In this document: piece after piece, positions 16,946 to 25,071 of the stretch
Layout of the letters: every line of letters starts with the position of its first letter
How positions within the stretch are numbered: position 1 is the first letter of the stretch
Source of the DNA: Actinoallomurus sp040655075
Lineage (GTDB): Bacteria > Actinomycetota > Actinomycetes > Streptosporangiales > Streptosporangiaceae
Direction: 5' to 3'
DNA: 64,000 bases
Assembly (NCBI RefSeq): GCF_040655075.1
Contig: NZ_JBFAJC010000018.1
Span: 135,634 to 199,633 of the forward strand
Program-made: the position numbers and the translations under genes
The notes under the pieces: generated by a model
Told to the model about the DNA's origin: nothing
The model's database searches: none
What the model saw: only the letters and a program-made list of their open reading frames with translations

Positions 16946-18321
16946 CTCAGGCGGGCGACGGTCAGCGTGCGGGACTTGGGCGACCTGCCGAGCGGGGACG
17001 CGTAGTTCGGGGCGGCGTTGACGAACGCCCAGACCAGGTCGTGGTTCGGCAGGACGGCGATGTCGCCGGCGATCTGCGCCTTGACGACCGTGTCCTTGCT
17101 CACCCATTTGCCGGAGTAGTCGGCCAGCCGAAGGTGCGTGCCGGTGAACCGGCCCGTGCAGGTACCGGCCTTGCAGGAGGCGTTCGCGACGCTCTGCCAG
17201 CTCACGAGGATCCGGTTCGGCCCGTACGGGGCGGCGTGCACGTTGACGTGGTCGGTCTTCGGGTCCGCGGTGAGGTAGACGGTCTTGCCGGTGGGCGTGG
17301 ACTTGTTCTTGAGGAAGTGGATCGCCACCTGGTGCGTCGCCCACTTGGCCTTGACGGTGTAGCCGCGGCCGTCGCCGGAGGGCTTGGCCGAGGCGGCGCC
17401 GCGCGAGGTGAACACCGCGGCATAGCGGCCCGCCGACGACCGTACGAAGCCGCCGAACGCGCCGCCGCAGTAGCCCGCCCAGCACTGCTCGCGCTGCAGG
17501 ACGGGAGCGTTGTTCGGCGCTCCGATGCCGGTGCTCACGAACAGCCCGGACCGCCAGTCCTCGAAGCACAGCGACGCGAACGGCCCGGACTTCTCGGGCA
17601 GCAGCGCGATGCCCTCGTTGTGGCTGCAACCCCAGGACCAGCCGCCCGACGCCCGCTTCCCGGCGCTCGTCACGTAGGCGAGCTTGTCGCCGAAGTGCCC
17701 GTCGGCGAAGCCGCCCGCACCGTGCACGATGAAGTACGCGCCGTACTTCGTGCCGTTCCAGGCCAGGCTGCTCCCCAGGGTCGGGGAGGTGTCATGGCTG
17801 CTCGCGCCGGTCAGCTTGGCCGCGAACTTCTGCTTGCCGCCCTGGTAGCGCACCAGGTACGCGGCGGTCTCGTGCCACTTGTTGGTGTCCGGGCGGCGGG
17901 TGAGCAGCGCGAAGCCACCGTTGTGCGCGATCAGGCCGCCGACCTCGGCGGCGTTCGGGACGACGGTGTCGGCGCCCGACCGCCGCAGGCTCTTGGTCAG
18001 CGAGGTGACGTGCACGGACTTTCCGTCCGTCCAGGCGACGCGGAAGGTGCCGTCCGGAGCGACGGCGGTCGCGACCCGCGAGTACGTGGGAGTCCCGTTG
18101 TAGCCGGGCGTGAGGTAGGGCAGGCCGGCCGCGAGCGTGACCTTCGTCGTGGTCAGGCCGGGCAGCGCCGCCTGCACGGCGGCCCCGTCCGCCGCCGCCT
18201 CCGTTCCCGCTCGGCTGTCGGCCGACCGCGGCGCGGCGACGGATCCGTGCCCGAGCGACGGGATGGCGTACAGCAGGCCACCGGCCACGAGCACACCGGG
18301 AATGAGGAGGAGCTTCTTCAC
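16933..18321 (-). CDS. Secreted protein of unknown function, beta-propeller-like
   Basis: A 462-residue exported protein. The N-terminus MKKLLLIPGVLVAGGLLYAIPSLGHG is a signal peptide or single anchor. The body repeats strand patterns such as GTFRVAWTDGKSVHVTSLT, HNGGFALLTRRPD and GPNRILVSWQSV, suggesting a propeller fold. Paired cysteines (SWGCSHNEG, CFEDW, EQCWAGYCGG, SCKAGTCTG) imply disulphides. It has no catalytic signature I recognise. It is convergent with the GH42 gene and may be unrelated to sugar use. Confidence 0.7.
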   Translation of the reverse strand: MKKLLLIPGVLVAGGLLYAIPSLGHGSVAAPRSADSRAGTEAAADGAAVQAALPGLTTTKVTLAAGLPYLTPGYNGTPTYSRVATAVAPDGTFRVAWTDGKSVHVTSLTKSLRRSGADTVVPNAAEVGGLIAHNGGFALLTRRPDTNKWHETAAYLVRYQGGKQKFAAKLTGASSHDTSPTLGSSLAWNGTKYGAYFIVHGAGGFADGHFGDKLAYVTSAGKRASGGWSWGCSHNEGIALLPEKSGPFASLCFEDWRSGLFVSTGIGAPNNAPVLQREQCWAGYCGGAFGGFVRSSAGRYAAVFTSRGAASAKPSGDGRGYTVKAKWATHQVAIHFLKNKSTPTGKTVYLTADPKTDHVNVHAAPYGPNRILVSWQSVANASCKAGTCTGRFTGTHLRLADYSGKWVSKDTVVKAQIAGDIAVLPNHDLVWAFVNAAPNYASPLGRSPKSRTLTVARLSYKG

Positions 18322-18471
18322 CGTGGTCCCTTCGATTCATCGGTCCGAGGCGTAGTCGCCGCAGGAGCGGCCAAAGGTTGCCGTGTTACGAAAAAAGCTC
18401 ATTAACACTGCTAATCTCGGCGCGGCCGAGGCCGACGAGCGGACCTCCGCCGAGGTATCCGGGAGCGCGCC

Positions 18472-19011
18472 GTGCAGTCCGAGGACGACGCAGCAGAGTT
18501 CCACGAGTTCTTCGAAGCCCACCACCGCGAGCTGTCACGCCTCGCCTACCTGCTCACCGGCGACACGGACGCCGCCGACGACCTGACCGCCGACGCGTTC
18601 GTCGCGGCATGGCACCGATGGGGCCGCGTCCGCAAGGCCGACCAGCCGCTCGCGTACGTTCGCCGCATCGTGGTCAACCTCGCCGCCAGCCGAGTCCGTA
18701 CGCTGGTCCGGGAGCGCGCGCGTACCGGACTGCTCGGGGCGATGTTCCGCGATCGTTCCGACGATCCGGACATCCCCGCCGTCCTCGACGTACGGGCGGC
18801 GTTGCGGCGGCTCCCGATGCGCAAGCGCGCGTGCGTGGTCCTGCGGTACGCCTTCGACCTGTCGGAGCAGGAGACGGCCCGTGTGCTGGGCGTCTCGGTC
18901 GGCACGGTCAAGAGTCAGACGTCTCGGGGGGTGGCGGAGTTGGAGAAGGCCCTGGGTGCGTGGCGGTCGCCGCCGGCCCACCCGGCCGGGCGAGCGGGAG
19001 AGCTGCGATGA
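18472..19011 (+). CDS. ECF RNA polymerase sigma factor
   Basis: A 179-residue ECF sigma factor. Region 2 is FFEAHHRELSRLAYLLTGD plus DDLTADAFVAAWHRW. Region 4 is LRRLPMRKRACVVLRYAFDLSEQETARVLGVSVGTVKSQTSRG. The GTG start has GGGAG about eight bases upstream. A possible -10 TAATCT lies at 18412-18417. The stop overlaps the ATG of the next gene (ATGA), forming a second sigma/membrane-protein pair like that at 788-2430. Confidence 0.9.
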   Translation: MQSEDDAAEFHEFFEAHHRELSRLAYLLTGDTDAADDLTADAFVAAWHRWGRVRKADQPLAYVRRIVVNLAASRVRTLVRERARTGLLGAMFRDRSDDPDIPAVLDVRAALRRLPMRKRACVVLRYAFDLSEQETARVLGVSVGTVKSQTSRGVAELEKALGAWRSPPAHPAGRAGELR

Positions 19012-19751
19012 ACGAGCCTCCCGGCTGGCTGCGTTCGGCGCTGCGCGAGGAGGTGGACGCGCACGAGCCGGACCGCGCCCGCATGTGGGCGCACGTGGAT
19101 GCCGCGACCCGGCCGCACCGGGTCCGCCGAGGCAGGTTCCGCCCGATCGCCGCGACCGCGATGGCCGCGGCCGGTGTCGCCGTGGTGGCGGTGACGGTGG
19201 TGACCTGGCGGCCGGGCGGGTCGGACACCTCGGCCGTTCCGGCCGGACATCGCTCCGTCCAGACGGATCAGCCGTCCCCGTCCCCGTCCGCGTCGGCGAC
19301 CGCCGCCCGCACCGTCCGGCCGTCGCCCACGGCGCGGGCGACGAGCTCGCCTCCACCGGCGCCTCGGCGGACGAAACCGGTGACGGTCGCCGCGCGGGTC
19401 GACCCGGGCAGCAATCCGTACTGGGCACAGGAGGACGTGACCGTCACCGGCGACCGCGCGCTCACGAAGCTGCAGGTCACCGTGCGGGTGACGCGCACCC
19501 AGGACGTACGGACGACGGGCTCGTGGTCGACGCTACCGGGCGACGACTTCCTCGTCACGGTCGGCGACGAGCGGGGAGCCCTCGTCTACCGGTGGGTGCT
19601 GCGGCCCGGCCGGTCGGTGCCGCCCGGCCAGCACGTCTTCGCCGCCCAGTTCGCCCGCGCGCCGCACGGGCACGACGGGCACGGCGATGGGTACACAGTG
19701 ACGGCCTCCGACCGCGACGGACGAGCGATCACCCTGGACGGCGGATTCTGA
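19008..19751 (+). CDS. Single-pass membrane protein, probable sigma regulator
   Basis: A 247-residue protein: cytoplasmic residues 1-45, a transmembrane helix at about 46-67 (PIAATAMAAAGVAVVAVTVV), a Pro/Ser/Thr-rich spacer (about 80-125) and a C-terminal beta-rich exterior domain ending in a His/Gly-rich loop (APHGHDGHGDGY) that might bind metal. Coupled by ATGA to the ECF gene, so it probably controls or is sensed with that sigma factor. No domain name can be assigned with confidence. Confidence 0.65.
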   Translation: MNEPPGWLRSALREEVDAHEPDRARMWAHVDAATRPHRVRRGRFRPIAATAMAAAGVAVVAVTVVTWRPGGSDTSAVPAGHRSVQTDQPSPSPSASATAARTVRPSPTARATSSPPPAPRRTKPVTVAARVDPGSNPYWAQEDVTVTGDRALTKLQVTVRVTRTQDVRTTGSWSTLPGDDFLVTVGDERGALVYRWVLRPGRSVPPGQHVFAAQFARAPHGHDGHGDGYTVTASDRDGRAITLDGGF

Positions 19752-19903
19752 TCGACCGAACCGTTGAAAAAGGCCGGGAGGTCGGCCGGGGTGGGTTGGT
19801 CGGGCAAGGCCGGCCCGAACCGATGAACCTTCGGTCCCGCTCCCCGCGTACAGCCGGGTGACGGCCCGGCTTCCGGACCGTCCGAGGCGGAAGGGGTTCG
19901 GCC

Positions 19904-20185
19904 GTGCGACACGCGATCGCCCACGAGGAGGAGATCGAGCTACTCGAGAGGCTGAGTGAGGAACTGGCCCGGCTGGGAGTGGAGTCGGACCTGAGACGGT
20001 CGCTGCCCGGCCTGGCCGTCACGACGGACGTGCCGGGTGTGCCGCTGTACATCTTCGTCAGCGAGTCGGGCAACTACTTCGACTGGCGGAACGCCGAGAT
20101 GCGTCACCCGGTCGCCGACGTGACCGGCGCGGCGAAGAGGATACGAGGGTTCCTGCGCTGCGACGAGCCCGCCGACCACTCCTGA
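19904..20185 (+). CDS. Small conserved hypothetical protein
   Basis: A 93-residue soluble protein from a GTG start. It has an acidic helical N-terminus (AHEEEIELLERLSEELARLGV), a beta hairpin (LAVTTDVPGVPLYIFVSESGNYFDW) and a C-terminal helix. It resembles small actinomycete proteins of unknown function that follow regulator genes. Codon use matches the neighbours. No function is proposed. Confidence 0.6.
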   Translation: MRHAIAHEEEIELLERLSEELARLGVESDLRRSLPGLAVTTDVPGVPLYIFVSESGNYFDWRNAEMRHPVADVTGAAKRIRGFLRCDEPADHS

Positions 20186-20206
20186 CCGGATGACGCATCG
20201 AGCGCC

Positions 20207-20620
20207 TTACTCGACGACGAGCTGCACCGGGATGTTGCCGCGGGTGGCGTTGGAGTAGGGGCACACCTGGTGCGCGGCCTCGACGAGCTCGCGGCCGGCC
20301 TCGGTGGGAATACCGTCGGGCAGCTCGACGCGCAGCGTGACCGAAAGAGCGAAGCCGCCCTTGCCGTTCGGCCCGAGCCCGACCTCGGCCGTGACGGCGG
20401 CGTCGGAGACGTCGATCTTCTTGTTGGCCGCGACGAGGTTCAGCGCGCTCGCGAAGCACGCGGAGTAGCCCGCGGCGAACAGCTGCTCGGGGTTGGTGCC
20501 CTCCCCGTCACCGCCTAGCTCGACCGGGCGGGCCAGGGTGACGTCGAGCTTCTTGTCGGAGCTGACCGCGCGGCCGTCCCGGCCGGACGCGGTGGCGATG
20601 GCGGTGTAGAGCGTGCTCAT
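20207..20620 (-). CDS. ohr: Organic hydroperoxide resistance protein Ohr
   Basis: A 137-residue OsmC/Ohr family peroxidase that reduces organic hydroperoxides, normally with lipoyl or thiol reductants in the cytoplasm. Both catalytic cysteines are present: C55 in GYSACFASAL and C120 in HQVCPYSNATRGN. The N-terminus MSTLYTAIATASGRDG is typical of Ohr rather than OsmC. Divergent from a TetR gene; the promoter (20669-20698) carries a palindromic operator. Ohr is most often controlled by MarR-type OhrR, so TetR control is a variation. Confidence 0.93.
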   Translation of the reverse strand: MSTLYTAIATASGRDGRAVSSDKKLDVTLARPVELGGDGEGTNPEQLFAAGYSACFASALNLVAANKKIDVSDAAVTAEVGLGPNGKGGFALSVTLRVELPDGIPTEAGRELVEAAHQVCPYSNATRGNIPVQLVVE

Positions 20621-20638
20621 GTCCCGTACTCCTTGTCC

Positions 20639-20656
20639 AGACAGACCTGTCTGTCT
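20639..20656. promoter_or_regulatory. TetR operator 1 in ohr leader
   Basis: The palindrome AGACAGAC-CT-GTCTGTCT has 8-bp arms and lies between the ohr transcription start and its ATG. It shares its sequence with the second operator at 20674-20687, which supports a common repressor, most likely the adjacent TetR protein. Confidence 0.7.
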
Positions 20657-20668
20657 TCGTTCGAGCCT

Positions 20669-20698
20669 AGACTAGACAGGTCTGTCTGGTAATGTCAA
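20669..20698 (-). promoter_or_regulatory. ohr promoter with TetR operator 2 in the spacer
   Basis: On the minus strand TTGACA (20698-20693) and TAGTCT (20674-20669) are 18 bases apart. The spacer holds AGACAGACCTGTCT (20687-20674), the same motif as operator 1. On the plus strand TAATGT (20690-20695) could be the -10 of tetR, with transcription starting at about its ATG (20702), that is, a leaderless mRNA. Repressor bound here would shut both promoters. Confidence 0.7.
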
Positions 20699-20701
20699 CG
20701 C

Positions 20702-21271
20702 ATGGCTCCGACGACCATTGCCTCGCGGCGCGAGAGCCCTGCCCGGCGTCGCGTCCTCGACACCGCGCTCGCGCTCTTCTACGCCGAGGGCATCCACGCG
20801 GTCGGCATCGACCGGATCATCGCCGAGGCGGGCGTGGCGAAGGCGACCTTCTACCACCACTTCCCGTCAAAGGACGACCTCGTCTGCGCCTACCTGGAAG
20901 AGCAGGTCGACCTCGTCCGGCGGCGCGTGGTGCCGCAGGGCATCACTCCCGACGAGAGGATCGTCTCCGTCTTCGAGGCCATCGGCGAGATCACCTGCAA
21001 GCCGGGCTTCCGGGGCTGCGCGTTCATCAACGCGGCGGCGGAGTACCCCGACCCCGAACATCCCGTACGCCGCGTGGTCGACGACTTCCGCCGATGGTTC
21101 CGCGACACGCTGAAGGACCTGCTCGTCGACGCCGGTCACCCGGACGCGGAGCGCACCGCGCTGATGCTCCTCGCGCTCCGCGACGGCCTCGCCGTCGCCG
21201 GCGACCTCGACGACCCCGCCACCGCCGGCCCCGCCGTACGCTCCGCCGTCACCCGCCTCATCGGCACCTGA
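20702..21271 (+). CDS. TetR family transcriptional regulator
   Basis: A 189-residue repressor. The helix-turn-helix occupies residues 14-60 (RRRVLDTALALFYAEGIHAVGIDRIIAEAGVAKATFYHHFPSKDDL). The ligand domain contains a cysteine pair (ITCKPGFRGCAFI) that could sense oxidants, fitting control of ohr. No ribosome site precedes the ATG; a -10 six bases before it suggests a leaderless transcript. Likely autoregulated through the shared operators. Confidence 0.88.
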   Translation: MAPTTIASRRESPARRRVLDTALALFYAEGIHAVGIDRIIAEAGVAKATFYHHFPSKDDLVCAYLEEQVDLVRRRVVPQGITPDERIVSVFEAIGEITCKPGFRGCAFINAAAEYPDPEHPVRRVVDDFRRWFRDTLKDLLVDAGHPDAERTALMLLALRDGLAVAGDLDDPATAGPAVRSAVTRLIGT

Positions 21272-21298
21272 CACTGCGGAACTGTATGGTGACGGACC

Positions 21299-21787
21299 AT
21301 GCACAAGATCGCCCGCATGGCCGGATTCCTTGCCGCCCACGGCGTCTGGAGCGTCTCCGACGGAGAGAACCTCATCCCCCTGCTCGGCTACGAGGACACG
21401 CAGGGCGATCGCGTCATGGAGCGCCTCGTATTCGATGACATCGCCGACGCCGCGAAAGCCGGCCAGGAGGCGCTGCAGACGGGCCGTCAGGACTGGGCGC
21501 GCGCGGTGCTCGTCGCCGACGGATACCTGCGCTCCGACGCGCGGCGGATCGACGCATTGCTCATCGACGCCGTCGACTATCTCCCGGCCCGGCAGTCGAT
21601 GAGGATGGCCATCCCCTACCGGCCGCAACCTCAGGGCTTCGCCGTCTACCGCCCCAAGTTCCTCTCGGTCCCCGGCCGCTACGAGTCGGACCAGTCCGAA
21701 TTGGCGGCGGCGTTCTTCGCCGGAGTCGACTCCCACGAGCAGGCGGCGGCCGTCTGGGACGCCCACCTCATCGATCAGTCCGTCTGA
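21299..21787 (+). CDS. Conserved hypothetical protein
   Basis: A 162-residue soluble protein. Features are SVSDGENLIPLLGYED, DWARAVLVADGYLRSDARRIDALLIDAVDY (an acidic core) and AIPYRPQPQGFAVYRPKF. The pattern is of an actinomycete domain of unknown function with no catalytic motif I recognise. The gene starts 28 bases after tetR and could be co-transcribed with it, though no ribosome site stands out. Confidence 0.6.
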   Translation: MHKIARMAGFLAAHGVWSVSDGENLIPLLGYEDTQGDRVMERLVFDDIADAAKAGQEALQTGRQDWARAVLVADGYLRSDARRIDALLIDAVDYLPARQSMRMAIPYRPQPQGFAVYRPKFLSVPGRYESDQSELAAAFFAGVDSHEQAAAVWDAHLIDQSV

Positions 21788-21921
21788 GTTCACACCTACG
21801 CTCGGACGTCGCCCGTCTCATCGGTACCCGGTCCTGGTCGCTTCGGACCCACAGAAACCTGTCGCGAGGTTCCAACCTCCCGCGGTCGCCCGGCGTGTGT
21901 ATGGGGTGATGAGGAGGCGGA

Positions 21922-23033
21922 ATGACGCGATTCGACGGGCTGCCGGAGTTCGTCGCGGGACCCGTCTTCACGAAGCCCTGCAGGAGCTCGCCGAAGAGGC
22001 GTCCCGACCCGATCTGACCGGCCGCGTGATGACGCGGGCACGCCGTCGCCGGCGGGTCCGGCTCCTGACCGCCCCGGTCGTGGCCGTCGGCGCGGTCGCC
22101 GTCGTCGCCACGGGATCGCTGCCCGGTGGTGGCGGCCCTGGAGGCGACACCGGTCCCACCGTCGCGCCGAGTGAACGGGTGCTCAACGCCGGCGCGCTGC
22201 CCAAGCCGCTGCCCGGCCACCGGGTCGAGCCGGTCAAGTACGCGTACCTCGACTGGTGCGGGGCTCAAAAGGGACCTCACACGGACGCGTGCACCCGGTG
22301 GCGCGTGGTCGGTGAGTCCGGCAAGCAGTGGCTGGTGGCCGACTCGCTCGGCTCGTCCTCGTCCATCCCTGGCGGTTCGGCGCCCTTGGAGATCAGCGCG
22401 GATGGCAACCTCATCGCCTACTACCGGCCGTCCGACGAGCACATCGTCGTACGGAACCTCCGGACCGGTCACGTCACCGTGGTCGGCCGGCGGCTCTCCC
22501 TCGACTATCTGAAGCGGAACGGGTTCGTACTGATGTTCTCCGGTGACGGACGGCGACTCGCCATCTCGTTCAGCTCGGAAGGTCCGGTCCACGCGCTGCT
22601 GGCTGACACGACGACCGGGAGCGTCCACGAGCTGCCCGGCGGCTGGGTGATCGGCCTGGGGAAGGACGCCTCGACGGTCACGCTCGCCGACGACAACGGC
22701 AAGCGGACGACGCTCATACTCGCCGGTTCCGACGGAAGGCTGCTGCGCAGGGTGCCGCTCGACCCGAACCTCCACCTCACGGGAACGGACAACACCGTCG
22801 CCTCGGACGGGCACACCCTGCTGGCTCTCCCTGGTCCGGAGAAGACGGGCCTCAGCGACGCGCGTCCAGAGCACACCGCCGTCCTGGTCGACGTCCGCAC
22901 CGGTAAGGAGACCGGCCGGACGAGAGAAACACTGGTGCGCGCCGCTGACCAGCCTGCGGAAAAGGGTCCGGCCCGTACGGCTCATGCCGTACGGGCCGGG
23001 CCCTATCGCGCGAGGTTCAGGACAGCGGCGTGA
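21922..23033 (+). pseudogene. Frameshifted sigma-partner-like membrane protein
   Basis: Resembles the product of 1303-2430: basic N-terminus, transmembrane helix (LLTAPVVAVGAVAVVATGSL), then propeller-like exterior (LEISADGNLIAYYRPSDEHIVVRN). The best start, ATG 21922 with AGGAGG four bases upstream, encodes MTRFDGLPEFVAGPVFTK and then stops at 22015. A one-base deletion near 21975 (AAGCCCTG for an original AAGGCCCTG) would join it to ALQELAEEASRPDLTGRVMTRARRRRR in the main frame. The 3' end also reads through the terminator of the convergent gene, where another frame stops at 22946-22948. No sigma gene precedes it. Decayed gene or sequencing error. Confidence 0.6.
22964..23003 (-). terminator. 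Intrinsic terminator of the 5'-nucleotidase gene
   Basis: A 17-bp stem with one mismatch (arms 22964-22980 and 22987-23003, loop CTCATG) lies 14 bases past the nucleotidase stop. In the minus direction it is followed by TTTT, a classic intrinsic terminator. Confidence 0.8.
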
Positions 23034-24906
23034 TGCGGTCCCTCGCCGGGACGGCGACGCCGGTGGTGCCGGCGGCGCCGAGGTAGGCGACGAAGGCGTC
23101 GATGTCCTGGGCGCCGCCGAGCGGGGCGGTGCCCTCGTTGAAGACGGTGAACCCGTCGCCGCCGGCGGCGAGGAAGTTGTTCATCGTGACGCGCAGGCTC
23201 GTGGTCGGGGTGACCGTCGCGCCGTTCACCTTGATCTCACCGACCTTGCCGGCACAGGTGGCCGCGGACGGGTTCGACTGGTAGGTGAGCGTCTTGGAGA
23301 TCTGCAGCACCTTCTGGGTGGTCTGGTTCCCGCAGCCGGCGAACTGCTGCTCCAGGACGCGCCGGAGCATGTCCCCGGTCATCGTCTTGGTGACGAGGCT
23401 GTTGCCGAACGGCTGCACCGTGAACGCCTCGCCGTACGTCACCTCGCCGGGAGCCTCACCGCCCGAGATGTCGCCGGTCTTCAGGTCGGCGCGGACGCCG
23501 CCCGGGTTCATCAGCGCGAGCTGCGCGCCGCCCTTGGACGCGTCGGAGGTCGCGGCGAGCTGCGCGTCGGCGATCACGCTGCCGAGCGTGGTCTCCCCCT
23601 GCGGGGTTGCGTCGCGGGTCAGGTCGCCCTGGATCTTGCCGACGACCTTGTTGGCCAGCGGCGCGGACGCGTCGACGTACTGCTTGACGACCTTGGCCAC
23701 CTGCGGGTCCGCCTTCGACGGGTCGTCCTTGCGGGTGACACCCGGGCCGGGGGTGTTGAGCGCGTTCTCGACGACCGAGTTGGCGGCGTCGGCGGAGACC
23801 AGCGTGCCGGTGCGGTTGTCGACCGTGAGCTTGATGTCGCTGAGGATGCGGCCGTACGACGCGGCGCTGGTGATGAGGCGCGTGACGCCGTTCACCGTGA
23901 TCGTGCAGCGGTACTCGGCGTGCGTGTGGCCCGACACGATCACCTTGATGGACGGGTCCAGCTTCTTGGCGATCGCTTCGATGTCGCTGCCGGCGAGGTT
24001 TCCGGCGCAGCCGTTCGGCGCGGTCAGCGTCCCGGTCTGGAACCCGCCCTGGTGGATCACCAGCACCGGGACCTTCACGCCCTGGCGGGCGAGTTTCTTG
24101 ACGGCGCGGTTCGCGGCCGCCGCCTCGTCGGTGAAGTCCAGACCGGCGACGCCGGTCGGGGTGACGATCGTCGGCGTCGCCTGCAGCACCTCACCGATGA
24201 AGCCGATCCGCACGGACCGCCCGCCGGTGGTGGGGAACCGCTTGATCCCGTACGCGGGGAACAGCGTCTTGCCGGTCGCCTTGTCCGTCACGTTGGCGGA
24301 CAGGTACTGGAAGTCGGCGCCCGGGTAGGTCTTTTGGGTCGTCCACCGGTGATGCCGCTTCACGGCGTACGGGGCGCCCTTGCAGCCGGTGGGCGCGCAG
24401 CCGCCGTTCTGGATCCGCTGCAGCTGGGTCTTGCCCTTGTCGAACTCGTGGTTGCCGACCGAGGAGTAGTCGACGTTCATGAGGTTGGCCATGACCGTGG
24501 CCGGTTCCTCGTTGAAGAGCCCGTTGACCAGGGGGCTGGCGCCGATGTTGTCACCGGCCATCACGGTCGCCTCGCGAGCGCCGTACGCCGCCTGCTTGTC
24601 GCGTACCGCCTTGGCCAGGTAGGCCGCGCCGCCCGCGAACTTGCCGTACATGGTCAGGCCGGTGGGCTCGAGGTTGCCGTGGAAGTCGTTCCAGGCGAGC
24701 AGGTGGACGTCGGTCGTGCCGTGCGGCCGGTGCTTGCCCGCCCAGTCGACCGTGACCTTGTCGGAGAGCGTACGGGCGCCGGCGATGGTGACCGCGCCGG
24801 CCGGCTGCGAGCCGGTGACGGCCAGTGGCGCGGCGACCACCGTGCCCAGCGCGACGGCGATCAGTCCCGCACGGGTCGCGCGGGAACGCAGGAACGCAGG
24901 GAGCAA
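23017..24906 (-). CDS. Secreted bifunctional metallophosphatase/5'-nucleotidase
   Basis: A 629-residue exported enzyme that dephosphorylates nucleotides or cyclic nucleotides, salvaging phosphate and nucleosides. The signal peptide is LIAVALGTVVAAPLAVTGSQPAGA. The calcineurin-like domain has all metal motifs: NDFHGN (73-78), GDN (118-120), GNHEFD (151-156) and SGHTHAEY (325-332). The C-terminal 5'-nucleotidase domain (about 370-629) has NPGGVRADL, FGNSLVTKTMTGDMLRRVLEQQF and NNFLAAGGDGFTVF. Single-gene unit with its own terminator. Confidence 0.92.
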   Translation of the reverse strand: MLPAFLRSRATRAGLIAVALGTVVAAPLAVTGSQPAGAVTIAGARTLSDKVTVDWAGKHRPHGTTDVHLLAWNDFHGNLEPTGLTMYGKFAGGAAYLAKAVRDKQAAYGAREATVMAGDNIGASPLVNGLFNEEPATVMANLMNVDYSSVGNHEFDKGKTQLQRIQNGGCAPTGCKGAPYAVKRHHRWTTQKTYPGADFQYLSANVTDKATGKTLFPAYGIKRFPTTGGRSVRIGFIGEVLQATPTIVTPTGVAGLDFTDEAAAANRAVKKLARQGVKVPVLVIHQGGFQTGTLTAPNGCAGNLAGSDIEAIAKKLDPSIKVIVSGHTHAEYRCTITVNGVTRLITSAASYGRILSDIKLTVDNRTGTLVSADAANSVVENALNTPGPGVTRKDDPSKADPQVAKVVKQYVDASAPLANKVVGKIQGDLTRDATPQGETTLGSVIADAQLAATSDASKGGAQLALMNPGGVRADLKTGDISGGEAPGEVTYGEAFTVQPFGNSLVTKTMTGDMLRRVLEQQFAGCGNQTTQKVLQISKTLTYQSNPSAATCAGKVGEIKVNGATVTPTTSLRVTMNNFLAAGGDGFTVFNEGTAPLGGAQDIDAFVAYLGAAGTTGVAVPARDRITPLS

Positions 24907-25034
24907 GGCTTCCTCCGAAGAGCCGGGACCACGCCGTCACCGGCGAGGGATGCTGATACCGCGGGTACCTTGCCATGATCCGGTGTCGGCCGGGAAGCCG
25001 CCGGGTTAATTCGTTTTCATGGCGTGACCTCGTG

Positions 25035-25064
25035 TTGTGACCATTTTGCGCGGGCGAATAGATT
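25035..25064 (+). promoter_or_regulatory. Promoter of the permease operon, probably leaderless
   Basis: TTGTGA (25035-25040) and TAGATT (25059-25064) are 18 bases apart. The expected start of transcription is within a base or two of the GTG at 25072, which also lacks a ribosome site. Confidence 0.55.
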
Positions 25065-25071
25065 GCGGCCT

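Noticed and set aside
22984..24978. A 664-codon plus-strand frame opposite the 5'-nucleotidase
   Set aside because: The minus-strand gene has all metal-binding motifs and a signal peptide; the plus frame is compositional.
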